This document shows positions 16,583 through 24,941 of a stretch of DNA of 64,000 nucleotides, piece by piece. Numbering within the stretch: position 1 is the stretch's first letter; each line of letters starts with the position of its first letter. This DNA comes from Synechococcus sp. CBW1107 (GTDB lineage Bacteria; Cyanobacteriota; Cyanobacteriia; PCC-6307; Cyanobiaceae), in the NCBI RefSeq assembly GCF_015841355.1, contig NZ_CP064908.1:806001-870000 (forward strand). Reading direction: 5' to 3'. Below the pieces are notes generated by a model. It made no database searches. It saw only the letters and a program-made list of their open reading frames with translations, and had not been told where the DNA came from. The translations under genes and the position numbers were made by a program.

Positions 16583-17212
16583 ATGGCTTCCTCCGCTTCC
16601 CCCCGCCGCCGCCAGCAGCAGTCCCAGCCTCTCGGCCGTTCTGCCCTGCGGGCCCGCGATGCTCTGGTGCTGGAGCACCTGCCTCTGGCTGATGCCATTG
16701 CCTCGGCCGCCGCCAGGCTCCTGTTCCCGCTGGTGGAGCGGGAGGATCTGATCCAGGTGGCCCGTGAAGCCCTGGTTCGCTCCGCTCCCCGCTGCAGAGC
16801 AGGCGAGCCCGCTGGGCCCTATCTGCGTCGCTGCATCACCGGGGCCCTGCAGCACCACCTCCGCGATCGTGTCCGCCTCGTGCGCATCTCCCGCCGAGAG
16901 CATGAGAAGGGCACCTGCCCGCTGGGGCACATCAGCCTCGATGCCACATCCGATGGCGAGCCCTGCATGCTCGATCAGCTGGCAGCGCCTGATGCCGAGC
17001 CGGCCTGGGGCGAGGCCGTGAATGGCCTGGCGCTGGAGCAGCTGGTCGATCAGCTGCCGGCGGCCCCGGCCACGGCCCTGCGGCTCACCGTCCTCGAGGG
17101 GCTGTCCCTGCGAGCCGCTGCGGCGCAGCTTCAGATCAGCCCGATGGCCGTGCAGCGGGCCCAGAAGAAGGCCCTCGCCGCCCTGCGCCATCAGCTGGTG
17201 GGGGCGGGCTGA
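16583..17212 (+). CDS. Sigma-70-like factor, phage-associated
   Basis: 209 aa from ATG 16583 (MASSASPRRRQQQSQPLG). Region 2-like helices: RDALVLEHLPLADAIASAAA ... EREDLIQVAREALVRSA and GPYLRRCITGALQHHLRD. Region 4: LRLTVLEGLSLRAAAAQLQI followed by MAVQRAQKKALAALRHQL, a clear helix-turn-helix. Region 1 and extended region 3 are absent, as in small alternative sigma factors. Plus strand, convergent with the minus-strand tail genes. It may drive late phage transcription. A related factor at 47311 is truncated. Confidence 0.75.
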   Translation: MASSASPRRRQQQSQPLGRSALRARDALVLEHLPLADAIASAAARLLFPLVEREDLIQVAREALVRSAPRCRAGEPAGPYLRRCITGALQHHLRDRVRLVRISRREHEKGTCPLGHISLDATSDGEPCMLDQLAAPDAEPAWGEAVNGLALEQLVDQLPAAPATALRLTVLEGLSLRAAAAQLQISPMAVQRAQKKALAALRHQLVGAG

Positions 17213-17223
17213 GGCCGCTCGGC

Positions 17224-17418
17224 TCAGGCCTGCTCAAACACCAACGTGGAGAGCGGCCACCAACCGCTGCTGCCCTCGTCGTAGGCCAGCTCCACCATCG
17301 GATCGTCCTCGGGCGTCTCGGCTGCAAGGCTGAGCACAGTGGCGCCGGTCTCTGAGCTGATCTGGTCGCGCCAGCAACGCGAGCCAATCGCCGGCAGGGG
17401 TGTCGTGGTGTCAGGCAT
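17224..17418 (-). CDS. Small hypothetical protein (64 aa)
   Basis: MPDTTTPLPAIGSRCWRDQI followed by an acidic middle and WWPLSTLVFEQA. It starts 4 bp after the stop of the propeller gene and has the same orientation, so it is probably the last gene of the tail block. No family recognised. Coding status rests on spacing and composition. Confidence 0.5.
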   Translation of the reverse strand: MPDTTTPLPAIGSRCWRDQISSETGATVLSLAAETPEDDPMVELAYDEGSSGWWPLSTLVFEQA

Positions 17419-17421
17419 GGG

Positions 17422-18471
17422 TCAAGGACTCACCATCACCCGGTTGCCAGAGCCGCTGTTGCTCACCGCCGCAAACTGCCTGTGCTGGGGCGACCAGCAA
17501 AGCGAGCGCCAGCCCAGATCAGCCGGGGAGCTGCGCACCGTCCAGTTGAGACCATCGACGCTGGTCATGATCCGGTTGCCGGTGCCGCTGCTGCTCACCG
17601 CCACCAACAGCTCCCGCTCCGGCGCCGAGCAGAGGGAGGTCCAGGCGTTGTCGGCCGCCGAGCTGCGGCTGCTCCAGCTGATGCCATCCGGGGAGGTCAT
17701 CACCCGGTTCCCCTTGCCACTGCTGCTCACCGCCACCAGCAGGCCCAACTCCGTCGCCCAGCAGAGCGCCATCCAGTTCACGTCTGCTGGGGTGCTGCGC
17801 AGGCTCCAGCTGCGGCCATCGCTGGAGGTCATCACCCGCTGCCCGGCGCCCGTGCTGCTCACCGCTACAAACAGCCCCAGTTGGGGCGCCCAGCAGACCG
17901 ATCGCCACTCCTGATCGGCGGCAGCCGGGCCGGCTGTCCAGGTGAGGCCATCGCTGCTGGTCATCACCCGGTTGCCCGTACCACTGCTGGCGACCGCCAC
18001 CAACAGGCCCAGCTCTGGTGCCCAGCAGATCGAAGTCCAGGTGTTGTTGGCAGGCGTCTGGCGCATGGTCCAGCTGCTGCCATCCGGTGAGGTCATTACC
18101 CGCTGGCCAGTGCCGCTGTCGCTGACGGCGACAAACAGCCCCAGCTCCGCGGCCCAGCAGAGCGCCACCCAGTTCTGATCGGCGGCAGCCGGTTGGGTGC
18201 TCCAACGGATGCCATCGCTTGAGGTCATTACCCGGTTGCCGCTGCCGCTACCCGCTACGCCGGCGTAGAGCCCCAGCTCCGGCGACCAGCAGATCGCCTG
18301 CCAGCTGTTGTCCGCAGGCGAGCGCACGGTCGACCAGAGCACGCCGCTGATTCCCAGCACCGGCGGCGGGCTCAGGAGGTCTGCCATCGCCGCTGCCGGC
18401 AGCTGGTAGGTGCCGGCCTGGGGCCCAGCGGGGCGGGTGATCGCCAGCAGGTCGCCTGGTTGGAGGGTCAT
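17422..18471 (-). CDS. Seven-repeat beta-propeller protein, probable tail/receptor protein
   Basis: 349 aa. After a 45-residue leader, a 44-residue unit repeats seven times. Each carries [AS]W.[AS][IL]CW.[AP]E(L)GL..AV..SG.GNRVMTS.DG..W, and the last stops at NRVMVSP. The N-terminal SGVLWSTVRSPADNSW can complete the last blade (velcro closure), giving a seven-bladed propeller. The repeats are also highly similar at DNA level (132-bp period). Position at the end of the structural genes, after a fibre-like gene, suggests host binding or a tail tip. No catalytic Asp-box sialidase residues are evident beyond the SxDGxxW pattern. Confidence 0.75.
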   Translation of the reverse strand: MTLQPGDLLAITRPAGPQAGTYQLPAAAMADLLSPPPVLGISGVLWSTVRSPADNSWQAICWSPELGLYAGVAGSGSGNRVMTSSDGIRWSTQPAAADQNWVALCWAAELGLFVAVSDSGTGQRVMTSPDGSSWTMRQTPANNTWTSICWAPELGLLVAVASSGTGNRVMTSSDGLTWTAGPAAADQEWRSVCWAPQLGLFVAVSSTGAGQRVMTSSDGRSWSLRSTPADVNWMALCWATELGLLVAVSSSGKGNRVMTSPDGISWSSRSSAADNAWTSLCSAPERELLVAVSSSGTGNRIMTSVDGLNWTVRSSPADLGWRSLCWSPQHRQFAAVSNSGSGNRVMVSP

Positions 18472-18483
18472 CAGCTGCGGCGA

Positions 18484-19161
18484 TCAGGGCAGGGCCGGCA
18501 GGGTGCTCAGGTCCAGCGGCATGTAGTCGCCGGCCGGCTGGGCGGTGGCCATCGCTGCCTGCAGCTGGGCCGCATCCACCACCCGCCCGGGCGTGCCGTC
18601 TGCCAGCGCCAATGGGTCGGCCAGCTGCACAACGCCGGCAGTATCAGAGGTGGCCAGGGCAACGCTCAGCAGCGGCTGGGCGGGATCGCTCTCATCGACG
18701 GCCAGCGGTGCGACCACCTGGATGCGGATCACGCCGGCGCCATCGGGCCCCAGGGCGGCGTTGGCGCTCCAGTTGCTGCCGTCAAACAGCAGCAGATCCC
18801 CCTGGGCGATGTCCTGGCCGGCGATGCCGCTCCAGCTGGCCAGGGCAGGGCCACCGCTGCTGGCGAGGTACACATCCCCCGCCTCAGCCCCAGCCGGGGC
18901 CTCGGTGGTGGTGGGGTCGATCGCGCCCCTGTAGGTGAGCGCGCCAGGGATGGCGGCATGGAGGGTGCCGTCGCCATCCACCGAGAGGTTGGTGCCGGGC
19001 TTGATCGCACCGATCGCCGCCGCGGTGGCCGGGGTGAGCATGAACGCCTTGACCTCCTCGGCAGTGGCCCGGTAGGGCGTGCTGCCGCGCTGCATCAGCA
19101 GCAGGTCGGTGGGCTGGGGCAGGGAACGGCCGGCGGTGCGGCTCTCGGTGGTGGTGGCCAT
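18484..19161 (-). CDS. Tail-fibre-like protein
   Basis: 225 aa. It begins MATTTESRTAGRSLPQPTDL, then RGSTPYRATAEEVKAFM, a pattern seen in phage fibre and adhesin proteins. Next come low-complexity beta segments with GDGTLHAAIPGALTYRGAID, DGSNWSANAALGPDG and DTAGVVQLADPLALADGTPG; the last resembles the TAGVVQL.....DGTP motif of tail fibres. Sits between an 80-aa gene and the propeller gene, 12 bp from the latter. Probable distal tail component; exact role unknown. Confidence 0.65.
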   Translation of the reverse strand: MATTTESRTAGRSLPQPTDLLLMQRGSTPYRATAEEVKAFMLTPATAAAIGAIKPGTNLSVDGDGTLHAAIPGALTYRGAIDPTTTEAPAGAEAGDVYLASSGGPALASWSGIAGQDIAQGDLLLFDGSNWSANAALGPDGAGVIRIQVVAPLAVDESDPAQPLLSVALATSDTAGVVQLADPLALADGTPGRVVDAAQLQAAMATAQPAGDYMPLDLSTLPALP

Positions 19162-19201
19162 GGCGATCAGTACAGAAGGGGAAGGCGGTTGAGCGGAACG
19201 A

Positions 19202-19444
19202 TCAAGGCGGCAGGGGATTGAGCAGGCGCAGGTCCAGCGCGATCACCACCACTCCCTCGCCAGCAGTGGCACTGAGCAGCGGCGCCAGTGCCTGCAGTGC
19301 CGTGATACCACCGGTGGGCGGCGGTTCAGGGGTGCCGCCGTCCTGCAGCTGGGCCTGTCCCAGGAAAATCACCCCCTGCGGCCGACTGCTGCTGCGGCAC
19401 TGGGCCGTCAGCTCGGCCAGCACAGCCGGATCGGGAGTGGCCAT
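19202..19444 (-). CDS. Hypothetical phage protein (80 aa)
   Basis: MATPDPAVLAELTAQCRSSS ... GVIFLGQAQLQ ... GVVVIALDLRLLNPLPP. Protein-like sequence continues in frame upstream of the ATG (ASAFLAGGWQQLSSTALAP) towards the stop of the previous gene at 19525, with no standard start codon. The true start may thus be earlier or nonstandard. Same orientation as the structural block. Function unknown. Confidence 0.55.
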   Translation of the reverse strand: MATPDPAVLAELTAQCRSSSRPQGVIFLGQAQLQDGGTPEPPPTGGITALQALAPLLSATAGEGVVVIALDLRLLNPLPP

Positions 19445-19524
19445 CGGCGCCAGGGCAGTGCTGCTGAGCTGTTGCCAGCCCCCAGCCAGGAATGCGCTGG
19501 CCGGGGCAGCGCTGGCTGCTGGGA

Positions 19525-20226
19525 TCAGAGCAGGGCACTCCCCAGCTCCAGGGCCGCGAGATCGGCGGCATCGTTGATGCCCTCGTTGCTGCCGCTGGCA
19601 GTGCCCGATGCACTGGCCTGGGCTTCCATCGCCATGGCCTGCTCCACCAGCTCGGCCTTGGTCTGGCTGCCATCGAGCTCCACGCCGTAGACGGTGGAGC
19701 AGAACTCCACGATCTGGGCCTTGGTCATCGCCTGGAAGTCGGTGCGCTCGCTCACCAGCAGGGCCTCGCCACCATCGGTGGTGGTCTCCAGCGGGTCGTC
19801 GGCAGAAGTGGGCTCATCTGGTGCCGGGGCGGTCTCCGTCGCTGCCGGTTGCTCCGGCTCGAGGTCGAGCGAGTCCACCAGCTCCGGTTCCGGCGTGTTG
19901 TCGCCGATATCCACCGGGCCCGGCTCATCGCCGCCACTGGCGGGGCTGAGCAACTGCCAGCCCAGGGCCTGCCAGCCGGCCAGGTGCACCGGCCAGATCG
20001 AGCGGGTCACGCCGTCCTTGCCGATCAGCAGCTGGCTGGGAGGCAACAGCGATGCATCGCCCACACCCGGATCCGGGGTGACGGTGAGCCGCTGCTCCGG
20101 GCCCGAGAGGCGAACAGGCGTGGAGGAGGGGTTGTTGCTGTCGAGGGGCTGCAGCAGCTCCAGCGGCAGGGCCTCAGCCTCCGCCGCCACATTGAGGGTG
20201 TCGAGTGGGTTGCTCATGGCGCTCAC
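19525..20226 (-). CDS. Phage structural-region protein with HeH/SAP-like C-terminus
   Basis: 233 aa (or 230 from ATG 20217). The N-terminal half is beta-rich (LTVTPDPGVG, SQLLIGKDGVTRSIWPVHLA), the middle is acidic and low complexity. Residues about 165-200 read AMTKAQIVEFCSTVYGVELD then GSQTKAELVEQAM, a helix-extended-helix pattern like HeH/Rho-N/SAP DNA-binding folds often found in phage head-region proteins. Stop is 2 bp before the next gene's stop region begins upstream, so tightly packed. Exact role unknown. Confidence 0.6.
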   Translation of the reverse strand: MSAMSNPLDTLNVAAEAEALPLELLQPLDSNNPSSTPVRLSGPEQRLTVTPDPGVGDASLLPPSQLLIGKDGVTRSIWPVHLAGWQALGWQLLSPASGGDEPGPVDIGDNTPEPELVDSLDLEPEQPAATETAPAPDEPTSADDPLETTTDGGEALLVSERTDFQAMTKAQIVEFCSTVYGVELDGSQTKAELVEQAMAMEAQASASGTASGSNEGINDAADLAALELGSALL

Positions 20227-20227
20227 C

Positions 20228-20662
20228 TCACAGCCCCTGGTTGGCGGTGAGCGCCACGGTCATCCCCACCGGCGTGGCGGGAGAGACCGTCGCCCGCGCC
20301 AATCGCAGGCAGGGCGGGGTGATCAGCGCGCTGTCGGCCGGGTTGATCAGCAGGGCGGCGCCGCTGATGATCGCCTCCACCTTGCCGCCAGCGGCGGGGA
20401 TGGCGACGGCCGCGGCGGTGATCCAGCTGCCGGCGTTGCCATCGGCCAGCAGCGGCGCCAGCTCCAGCGTCACGGTCACGGCCTCGCTGTGGCCGGGGTG
20501 GGAGGCCACCAGCACAAAGGAGCTGGTGGCATCGAGATCGGTGCCGAGGTTGACGACATCACCGCTGCTGCGGGTGTGTTCGTAGCAGTCGGTGGCGGAG
20601 TGGTTGATCCAGCCGACGAGCACCGTCTGGGCATCGAGCAGCCGGGTGGCTTGAGAGGTCAT
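20228..20662 (-). CDS. Hypothetical phage head protein, possibly decoration
   Basis: 144 aa, beta-rich: VNLGTDLDATSSFVLVASHP, EAVTVTLELAPLLADGN, VGMTVALTANQGL. It follows the capsid gene by 34 bp in the same direction, the usual place for a head decoration or stabilising protein. I assign no family; the role is inferred from position. Confidence 0.55.
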   Translation of the reverse strand: MTSQATRLLDAQTVLVGWINHSATDCYEHTRSSGDVVNLGTDLDATSSFVLVASHPGHSEAVTVTLELAPLLADGNAGSWITAAAVAIPAAGGKVEAIISGAALLINPADSALITPPCLRLARATVSPATPVGMTVALTANQGL

Positions 20663-20695
20663 GGAAGGGTCTCCGGAAGGGATGGGATGAAGGGT

Positions 20696-21685
20696 TCAGG
20701 GCAGCACCAGCGGCATGGGGGCGACGTTGAACAGGCGGGCCGCCGCCTTGCGGTTGCACACGGCAAAACCCACGTACCAATCCACCCGCGTGCGGAACAC
20801 CGGCGCGTCGTGCACCTCCCCGAAGTCCCGCACCGAGATGCCGTAGCGACCCTCGAACGGGCCCTGCAGACCGCAGACGGCGGCATCACCGAGAACGCAG
20901 CAGTAGATCGAGGTGGTGTCCCCCGGTTCGTCGTAGCCGAGCACGGCGTTGCCCTCGGCGTCCTCCTCCACCAGCAGGATCTCGATCCCCTCGAAATAGT
21001 GGCGACCGTCGATCACCTCGTAGAGGTCGCCGCCGGCCTGGCGGGAGGCAGTGCTGATCTGGCGGCGGGCCGCCTTGCTGCCGATCAGCACCTTGTCGCC
21101 GCCGTAGCCGATGACGCTGTCGGTCAACGCCTCCAGCGCCAGCAGGTTGAGCGTGCTGCCGCCGTTGTCGATCGTTTGGTCCTCGCCGGGCACCAGGCGC
21201 TTGCTCAGCCCGTTGAAGGCCCGCGGGTCAAAGGTGTCGTCGCCATTGATGATCGCCGCCTCCAGGGTGAGGCGCATGGAGCGCACCTTCATCTCGGTCT
21301 GGGCAGCGCGGGCCTCGGGGCCCTGCAGGTCCACGATCGAGCGGTCCACATCCAGGTCGCCGCCGAACAGGTGCACGAACTCCGAATCGGAGTTGATCAC
21401 CCCATAGCTCTGGCGGTAGCCCTCGTTGACGGCCCGAAAACCCACGCGGGGCAACTTGGTTTCCGCCGGGAAGCTCAGGGAGCCACCGACGAGGTTGCGG
21501 AAGGGCAGGCGGCGCAGCAGCTCCCCCTCCGCAAAGGTCTTGAGCACCGCCAGCTGTTCGGCGCGGCGGGCGTATTTCTGCGCCTCGATCAAGGTCAGGC
21601 CCAAGGGCACGCTCCCGGGGCCTCGCCCCAGTGACAACAGCAGCTGTTGCCAGGTCGTTGCCCTGGTGGCGTGATCAGCAGCCAA
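20696..21685 (-). CDS. Major capsid protein (HK97-like)
   Basis: 329 aa. It contains EMKVRSMRLTLEAAIINGDD followed by RAFNGLSKRLVPGEDQTIDN, typical of HK97-fold capsids (an INGD...F.GL....). Further blocks are VIGYGGDKVLIGSKAARRQI and the C-terminal RYGISVRDFGEVHDAPVFRT. Length and position next to a beta-rich small protein fit. No long delta domain is visible, and scaffolding is likely supplied by the coiled-coil gene at 31378. The neighbouring upstream space, where scaffold genes would be expected, is now occupied by toxin-antitoxin and other genes. Confidence 0.8.
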   Translation of the reverse strand: MAADHATRATTWQQLLLSLGRGPGSVPLGLTLIEAQKYARRAEQLAVLKTFAEGELLRRLPFRNLVGGSLSFPAETKLPRVGFRAVNEGYRQSYGVINSDSEFVHLFGGDLDVDRSIVDLQGPEARAAQTEMKVRSMRLTLEAAIINGDDTFDPRAFNGLSKRLVPGEDQTIDNGGSTLNLLALEALTDSVIGYGGDKVLIGSKAARRQISTASRQAGGDLYEVIDGRHYFEGIEILLVEEDAEGNAVLGYDEPGDTTSIYCCVLGDAAVCGLQGPFEGRYGISVRDFGEVHDAPVFRTRVDWYVGFAVCNRKAAARLFNVAPMPLVLP

Positions 21686-21707
21686 AGAAGCCGCTTAGCC
21701 TGAACCC

Positions 21708-21926
21708 ATGGCGCCATCCCGTATCACCCACAACCCGGAGCAGTGCGGCGGTAAGCCCTGCATCCGCGGCATGCGCATTCGCGTGCGGGATGTCCTGGAG
21801 CTCTATGCCGCTGGGCTGAGCAGCGAGCAGATCCTTGCCGACTACCCGGATCTGGAGCCGGAGGATCTCAGTGCGGCACTGGATTACGCAGCCCGGGAGA
21901 TCGACCATCCAGTGTTGGTGGGATGA
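21708..21926 (+). CDS. DUF433 family antitoxin
   Basis: 72 aa. ITHNPEQCGGKPCIRGMRIR followed by VRDVLELYAAGLSSEQILAD is the complete DUF433 signature (G.KP.I.GTRI.V..VL...A.G...E.IL..YP.L). DUF433 proteins are winged-helix antitoxins paired with DUF5615 toxins. It overlaps the downstream toxin by 4 nt (ATGA). Transcribed opposite to the capsid gene, from which it starts 22 bp away, so it is an insertion in the phage head block. Confidence 0.9.
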   Translation: MAPSRITHNPEQCGGKPCIRGMRIRVRDVLELYAAGLSSEQILADYPDLEPEDLSAALDYAAREIDHPVLVG

Positions 21927-22279
21927 GGCTCTGGCTGGATGCCCAGCTGCCGCCAGCCCTGGCCCTCTGGATCGGTGCGCAGCCATGGGGAGTGGATGCC
22001 GTCCCTGTGCGGGAGATCGGGTTGCGGGATGCCAGCGATCCGGAGATCTTTCGCCAGGCACGGGCCGCTGAGGCGGTGGTGATGACCAAAGACCGGGACT
22101 TCATCCGCCTGCTGGATGAGCAGAGCCCTCCTCCCCAGGTGATCTGGCTGCGGCTGGGGAACAGCAGCAATGCCGCACTGCAGCAGGTGTTGAGCACGAC
22201 CCTGCTGCCAGCGCTGGAGCTGTTGCGCACCGGTGAACCCTGGGTGGAGATCCGGCCGCAGGCCAACGCAGAGGCCTGA
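21923..22279 (+). CDS. DUF5615 PIN-like toxin
   Basis: 118 aa. MRLWLDAQLPPALALWIG gives the acidic start motif (LDAQLP), VREIGLRDASDPEIFRQARA is the mid block, and VVMTKDRDFIRLL contains the conserved TKDxDF. This is the DUF5615/Mut7-C-like PIN fold, a predicted RNase toxin paired with DUF433. Coupled to its antitoxin by ATGA. All expected acidic residues appear present. Confidence 0.9.
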   Translation: MRLWLDAQLPPALALWIGAQPWGVDAVPVREIGLRDASDPEIFRQARAAEAVVMTKDRDFIRLLDEQSPPPQVIWLRLGNSSNAALQQVLSTTLLPALELLRTGEPWVEIRPQANAEA

Positions 22280-22400
22280 TCCCGGCAGCACCGAGGCGGA
22301 GTGGTCGCGTCCTGCCTGCCCGATCCGCCTTGTCCGTTTCCGCAGCTCTGATCTGCGCCTCCCTTTTGCTGAGCTTGCGCTCCCTGGAGCTGCTCCCGGC

Positions 22401-23567
22401 TTACGCGCCATCTCCTGGTGAGGGCCCGCCTGGCCAATGGAGGCGATAGGCGCGGCTGCGGCCTTCGCCGATCGGCTCGATTGCTTGTTGCTCCACCAGC
22501 TCGGCCAGATCGCGCCAGGCCGTGGCGCGGCTCACCTTGGTGAGGCCGATGGCCTTGCGCAGTGTCATGCCGCCCGTGAACCCCTCCGGTTCGGCATCCA
22601 GCAAGCGATTGAGCAGTTTCTGCTGGCGGCTGTTGAAGCCGCTGTGCCGGTGGCTCCACCAGAAGGCCGCCTTGCGCCGCACCGCATCGATCACGGCGCC
22701 ATTGGTGGCCGCCGCTGCCGTGAGTTGCTCCAGGAACCAGCTCAGCCAGCTCGTGACATCCAAATCTCCCCGCTGGCAGCGCTCCAGTGCCGTGTAATAG
22801 CCCTCCCGCTCCCGCAGGATCTGGGCGGAGATGCAAAGGGCGCAGGCAGCTAACGCCTGTTGGCTCTGGGCTCTGCAGTCCTGGGCCAGCAGCCGATCGG
22901 TGATGGCACGGGCGAGGCGGCCGTTGCCGTCTTGGTAGGGGTGGAGGGTGAGAAACCAGAGGTGGGCCAGGCCGGCGCGCAACAGCCCGTCCAGCTGCGC
23001 AGGGGGGGAGGCGACCCAATCCAGGAAGGCCTCCAGCTGCTCCTCGAGCTGGTCTCGGGGCGGCGCCTCAAAGTGCAGGCGATCACGGCCAATGGCGCCG
23101 GAGAGCACCTGCATCGGGGCCTCATCGCGCAGCCCACCGATCCGAATGGCGCGCAGTCCATCGGGGCCAGCGGCGAACAGGCGCTGGTGCCAGTGGTTCA
23201 GCGTGGCCAGGGTGAGGGGCGCCTCCAGGGTGCTGGTGGCCTCCAGCAACACATCCAGCAGGCCCTCCACCTGGGCGCTGGCGGCCGGCTGCCCCTCGGC
23301 CAGGGGAAGGTGCAGCCGGCGCGCGATCGAGGAGCGCACCTGGCCGGGATCCAGCAGCTCGCCTTCGATGGCGGCCGTGCCCAGGCTCTCCCGACCCAGC
23401 AAGGCGGAGATCGCTTCCCGATCGAGCGGGGGCTCCAGCGTCTCCAGCCGGCTCAGCAGCTCCTGGCGTGCAGAGCGGGCCTGCTCCAGCAGAGGATCCA
23501 GAGCGGAGCTCTTCCAGCGGAACTGGGGCCAGTCGGGCTGCTGCCAGATCCAGGATGAAGCCATCAC
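22401..23567 (-). CDS. fic: Fic family protein with inhibitory motif and C-terminal wHTH
   Basis: 388 aa. The Fic core HPYQDGNGRLAR (about 209-220) matches HxFxDGNGRxxR. An inhibition motif [ST]xxxE[GN] is present near the N-terminus as TAAIEG (about 64-69), so this is a class with intramolecular inhibition. The C-terminus (FNSRQQKLLNRLLDAEPEGF, KVSRATAWRDLAELVEQQAI) is a winged helix suited to DNA binding. Fic enzymes usually AMPylate proteins. A near-perfect palindrome just upstream may be its own operator. Stands alone, without a separate antitoxin. Confidence 0.9.
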   Translation of the reverse strand: MMASSWIWQQPDWPQFRWKSSALDPLLEQARSARQELLSRLETLEPPLDREAISALLGRESLGTAAIEGELLDPGQVRSSIARRLHLPLAEGQPAASAQVEGLLDVLLEATSTLEAPLTLATLNHWHQRLFAAGPDGLRAIRIGGLRDEAPMQVLSGAIGRDRLHFEAPPRDQLEEQLEAFLDWVASPPAQLDGLLRAGLAHLWFLTLHPYQDGNGRLARAITDRLLAQDCRAQSQQALAACALCISAQILREREGYYTALERCQRGDLDVTSWLSWFLEQLTAAAATNGAVIDAVRRKAAFWWSHRHSGFNSRQQKLLNRLLDAEPEGFTGGMTLRKAIGLTKVSRATAWRDLAELVEQQAIEPIGEGRSRAYRLHWPGGPSPGDGA

Positions 23568-23573
23568 CGCAGC

Positions 23574-23602
23574 CTAATCGCTTCATCCGATGAAGCGGTT
23601 AG
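23574..23602. promoter_or_regulatory. Palindromic operator candidate upstream of fic
   Basis: CTAATCGCTTCAT - CCG - ATGAAGCGGTTAG, 13-bp arms with one mismatch, located 6 bp before the fic start codon. A third half-site CGCTTCAT lies at 23614-23621. The Fic protein has a C-terminal winged helix, which makes autoregulation plausible. Confidence 0.5.
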
Positions 23603-23849
23603 TGACAGGTATTCGCTTCATGGCCGCCGCCGCGGCTGGGGCATGCGCTCGAATCGTCAGGCAGGCTGCGGCTCTTCCCCACCGGCGCTCAGTGGATCGG
23701 CTAAGCGCAGCCCTCCTCATGGTCCGGGCGGCCTCAAGGGCTGCGCGAGTCAGCCGGACTGGTGCGTTGGCTGCGCTGCGCTCCGCATTGCAGCGGTGGC
23801 TGCCCCTTGACCCCGCCCGGCCTGCTTCGGGGTCTTCGCTACGCCTGCC

Positions 23850-24047
23850 ATGGCTTCCGCATCCCGGATCCGCACCTTCCAGCTCCTGAGCTCCCGCACC
23901 CTGGAGTTCCTGTGCGAGGAGGCCTCGGCCCACCGCCCTGCTCCTCTGGAGCGGCTCGAGCGGCTCTGCGCTGATCTGCTCTTCGATCGCCAGCTCCTCA
24001 ATCCTCACCGGGTGAGCTCCTTCCCCGAAAGCGAGCTGCCCTTCTGA
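23850..24047 (+). CDS. Small hypothetical protein (65 aa)
   Basis: MASASRIRTFQLLSSRTLEF continues LCEEASAHRPAPLERLERLC and ends SFPESELPF. Helical, charged, with regular codon usage. First of a plus-strand group (23.85-26.15 kb) inserted among minus-strand phage genes. No family recognised. The ~250 bp before it (23603-23849) hold no gene I can support. Confidence 0.5.
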   Translation: MASASRIRTFQLLSSRTLEFLCEEASAHRPAPLERLERLCADLLFDRQLLNPHRVSSFPESELPF

Positions 24048-24143
24048 AGGGGCGGCCCCGGCTGCGGCTGGGGCGCTCTCTTGTTGCCCGCAGCCGGCGC
24101 TCCGAAGCGACCACTGGCAACAGGGCTCAGCAGCACCACGCCC

Positions 24144-24887
24144 ATGGCCAGCCCCATGACACCCGAGCGGTTCCAGGACCGCTTTGAAGCGTTCCTCGGT
24201 GAACCCCAGCAGGTTTCCGGCGTCTGGACCCTCCATGCCGTGATCGCTGGCCTGCCTGGCAGCGAGGCCGTCCTCGATGAGCAGGCCCCCTGGGCGCTCA
24301 CCTTCAGCCAAAAACCCGCTGCGCCCCCGGTCCCAGCAGCTCCTGCCGGTGGTCTGGATCCCCGCGGTTCAGAGGAGGCCGGCATGGCCGGCCCGCAGCT
24401 GGCAGCACCCGTCCAGCCCGGGGATTCCTATCTGCTGGTGAACGACCGGGACGAGGACATGGAGGCCTACGACTACACCGGGGCCTTCCTCTGGAAGATC
24501 CCCTGCCTGGCCCGCGGCCAGGGGAGCGACACCGACTGGACCCAGAACAGCACCGACACCCCGCCTGGGCTCTACCGACTGGGGCAGCTGTATGCCGACT
24601 ACGAGCAGTACCCCAACCCGCCCTGCAGCGACACCGCCATGGGCTACGGCTGGTATTCCTTCGACATGGAAGAGCTGGAGGGCCAGGAGGTGGCCCATGG
24701 TCGGGCCGGGATCATGCTCCACGGCGGCGGCTCGGCCTGTGGCTGGCCCGGCGCCTGGGCACCGCAGCAACCCCTGCACCCCACCCTCGGTTGCATCCGG
24801 CTCCATAACGCCGATCTGCGCGACAAGGTGCTGCCCCTCTGTCGGCAGGGCACCGTCTATGTGGGGGTGTTCCAGGAAAAAAAGTGA
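24144..24887 (+). CDS. L,D-transpeptidase (YkuD-like) domain protein
   Basis: 247 aa from ATG 24144 (an upstream ATG at 24081 is possible but less protein-like). The catalytic region is GIMLHGGGSACGWPGAW ... PTLGCIRLHNADLRD: the HxG and [ST]xGC[IV]R[LM] motifs of YkuD enzymes, with cysteine in place. The N-terminal ~60 residues (TPERFQDRFEAFLGEPQQ) form a separate helical segment. YkuD proteins cross-link peptidoglycan. In a prophage and before a holin-like gene it could modify or open the wall. No signal peptide is visible, which favours a phage-delivered or holin-dependent enzyme. Confidence 0.75.
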   Translation: MASPMTPERFQDRFEAFLGEPQQVSGVWTLHAVIAGLPGSEAVLDEQAPWALTFSQKPAAPPVPAAPAGGLDPRGSEEAGMAGPQLAAPVQPGDSYLLVNDRDEDMEAYDYTGAFLWKIPCLARGQGSDTDWTQNSTDTPPGLYRLGQLYADYEQYPNPPCSDTAMGYGWYSFDMEELEGQEVAHGRAGIMLHGGGSACGWPGAWAPQQPLHPTLGCIRLHNADLRDKVLPLCRQGTVYVGVFQEKK

Positions 24888-24941
24888 CGGCGGCTCTGGT
24901 GCTTCCACCGGCTGGGGCCTGATCGCGAGGGAAGAGCAGCA

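Noticed and set aside
19694-21634. A 646-codon open frame on the plus strand across the phage structural genes
   Set aside because: It is the antisense shadow of GC-rich minus-strand genes (including the capsid gene), with low-complexity composition.
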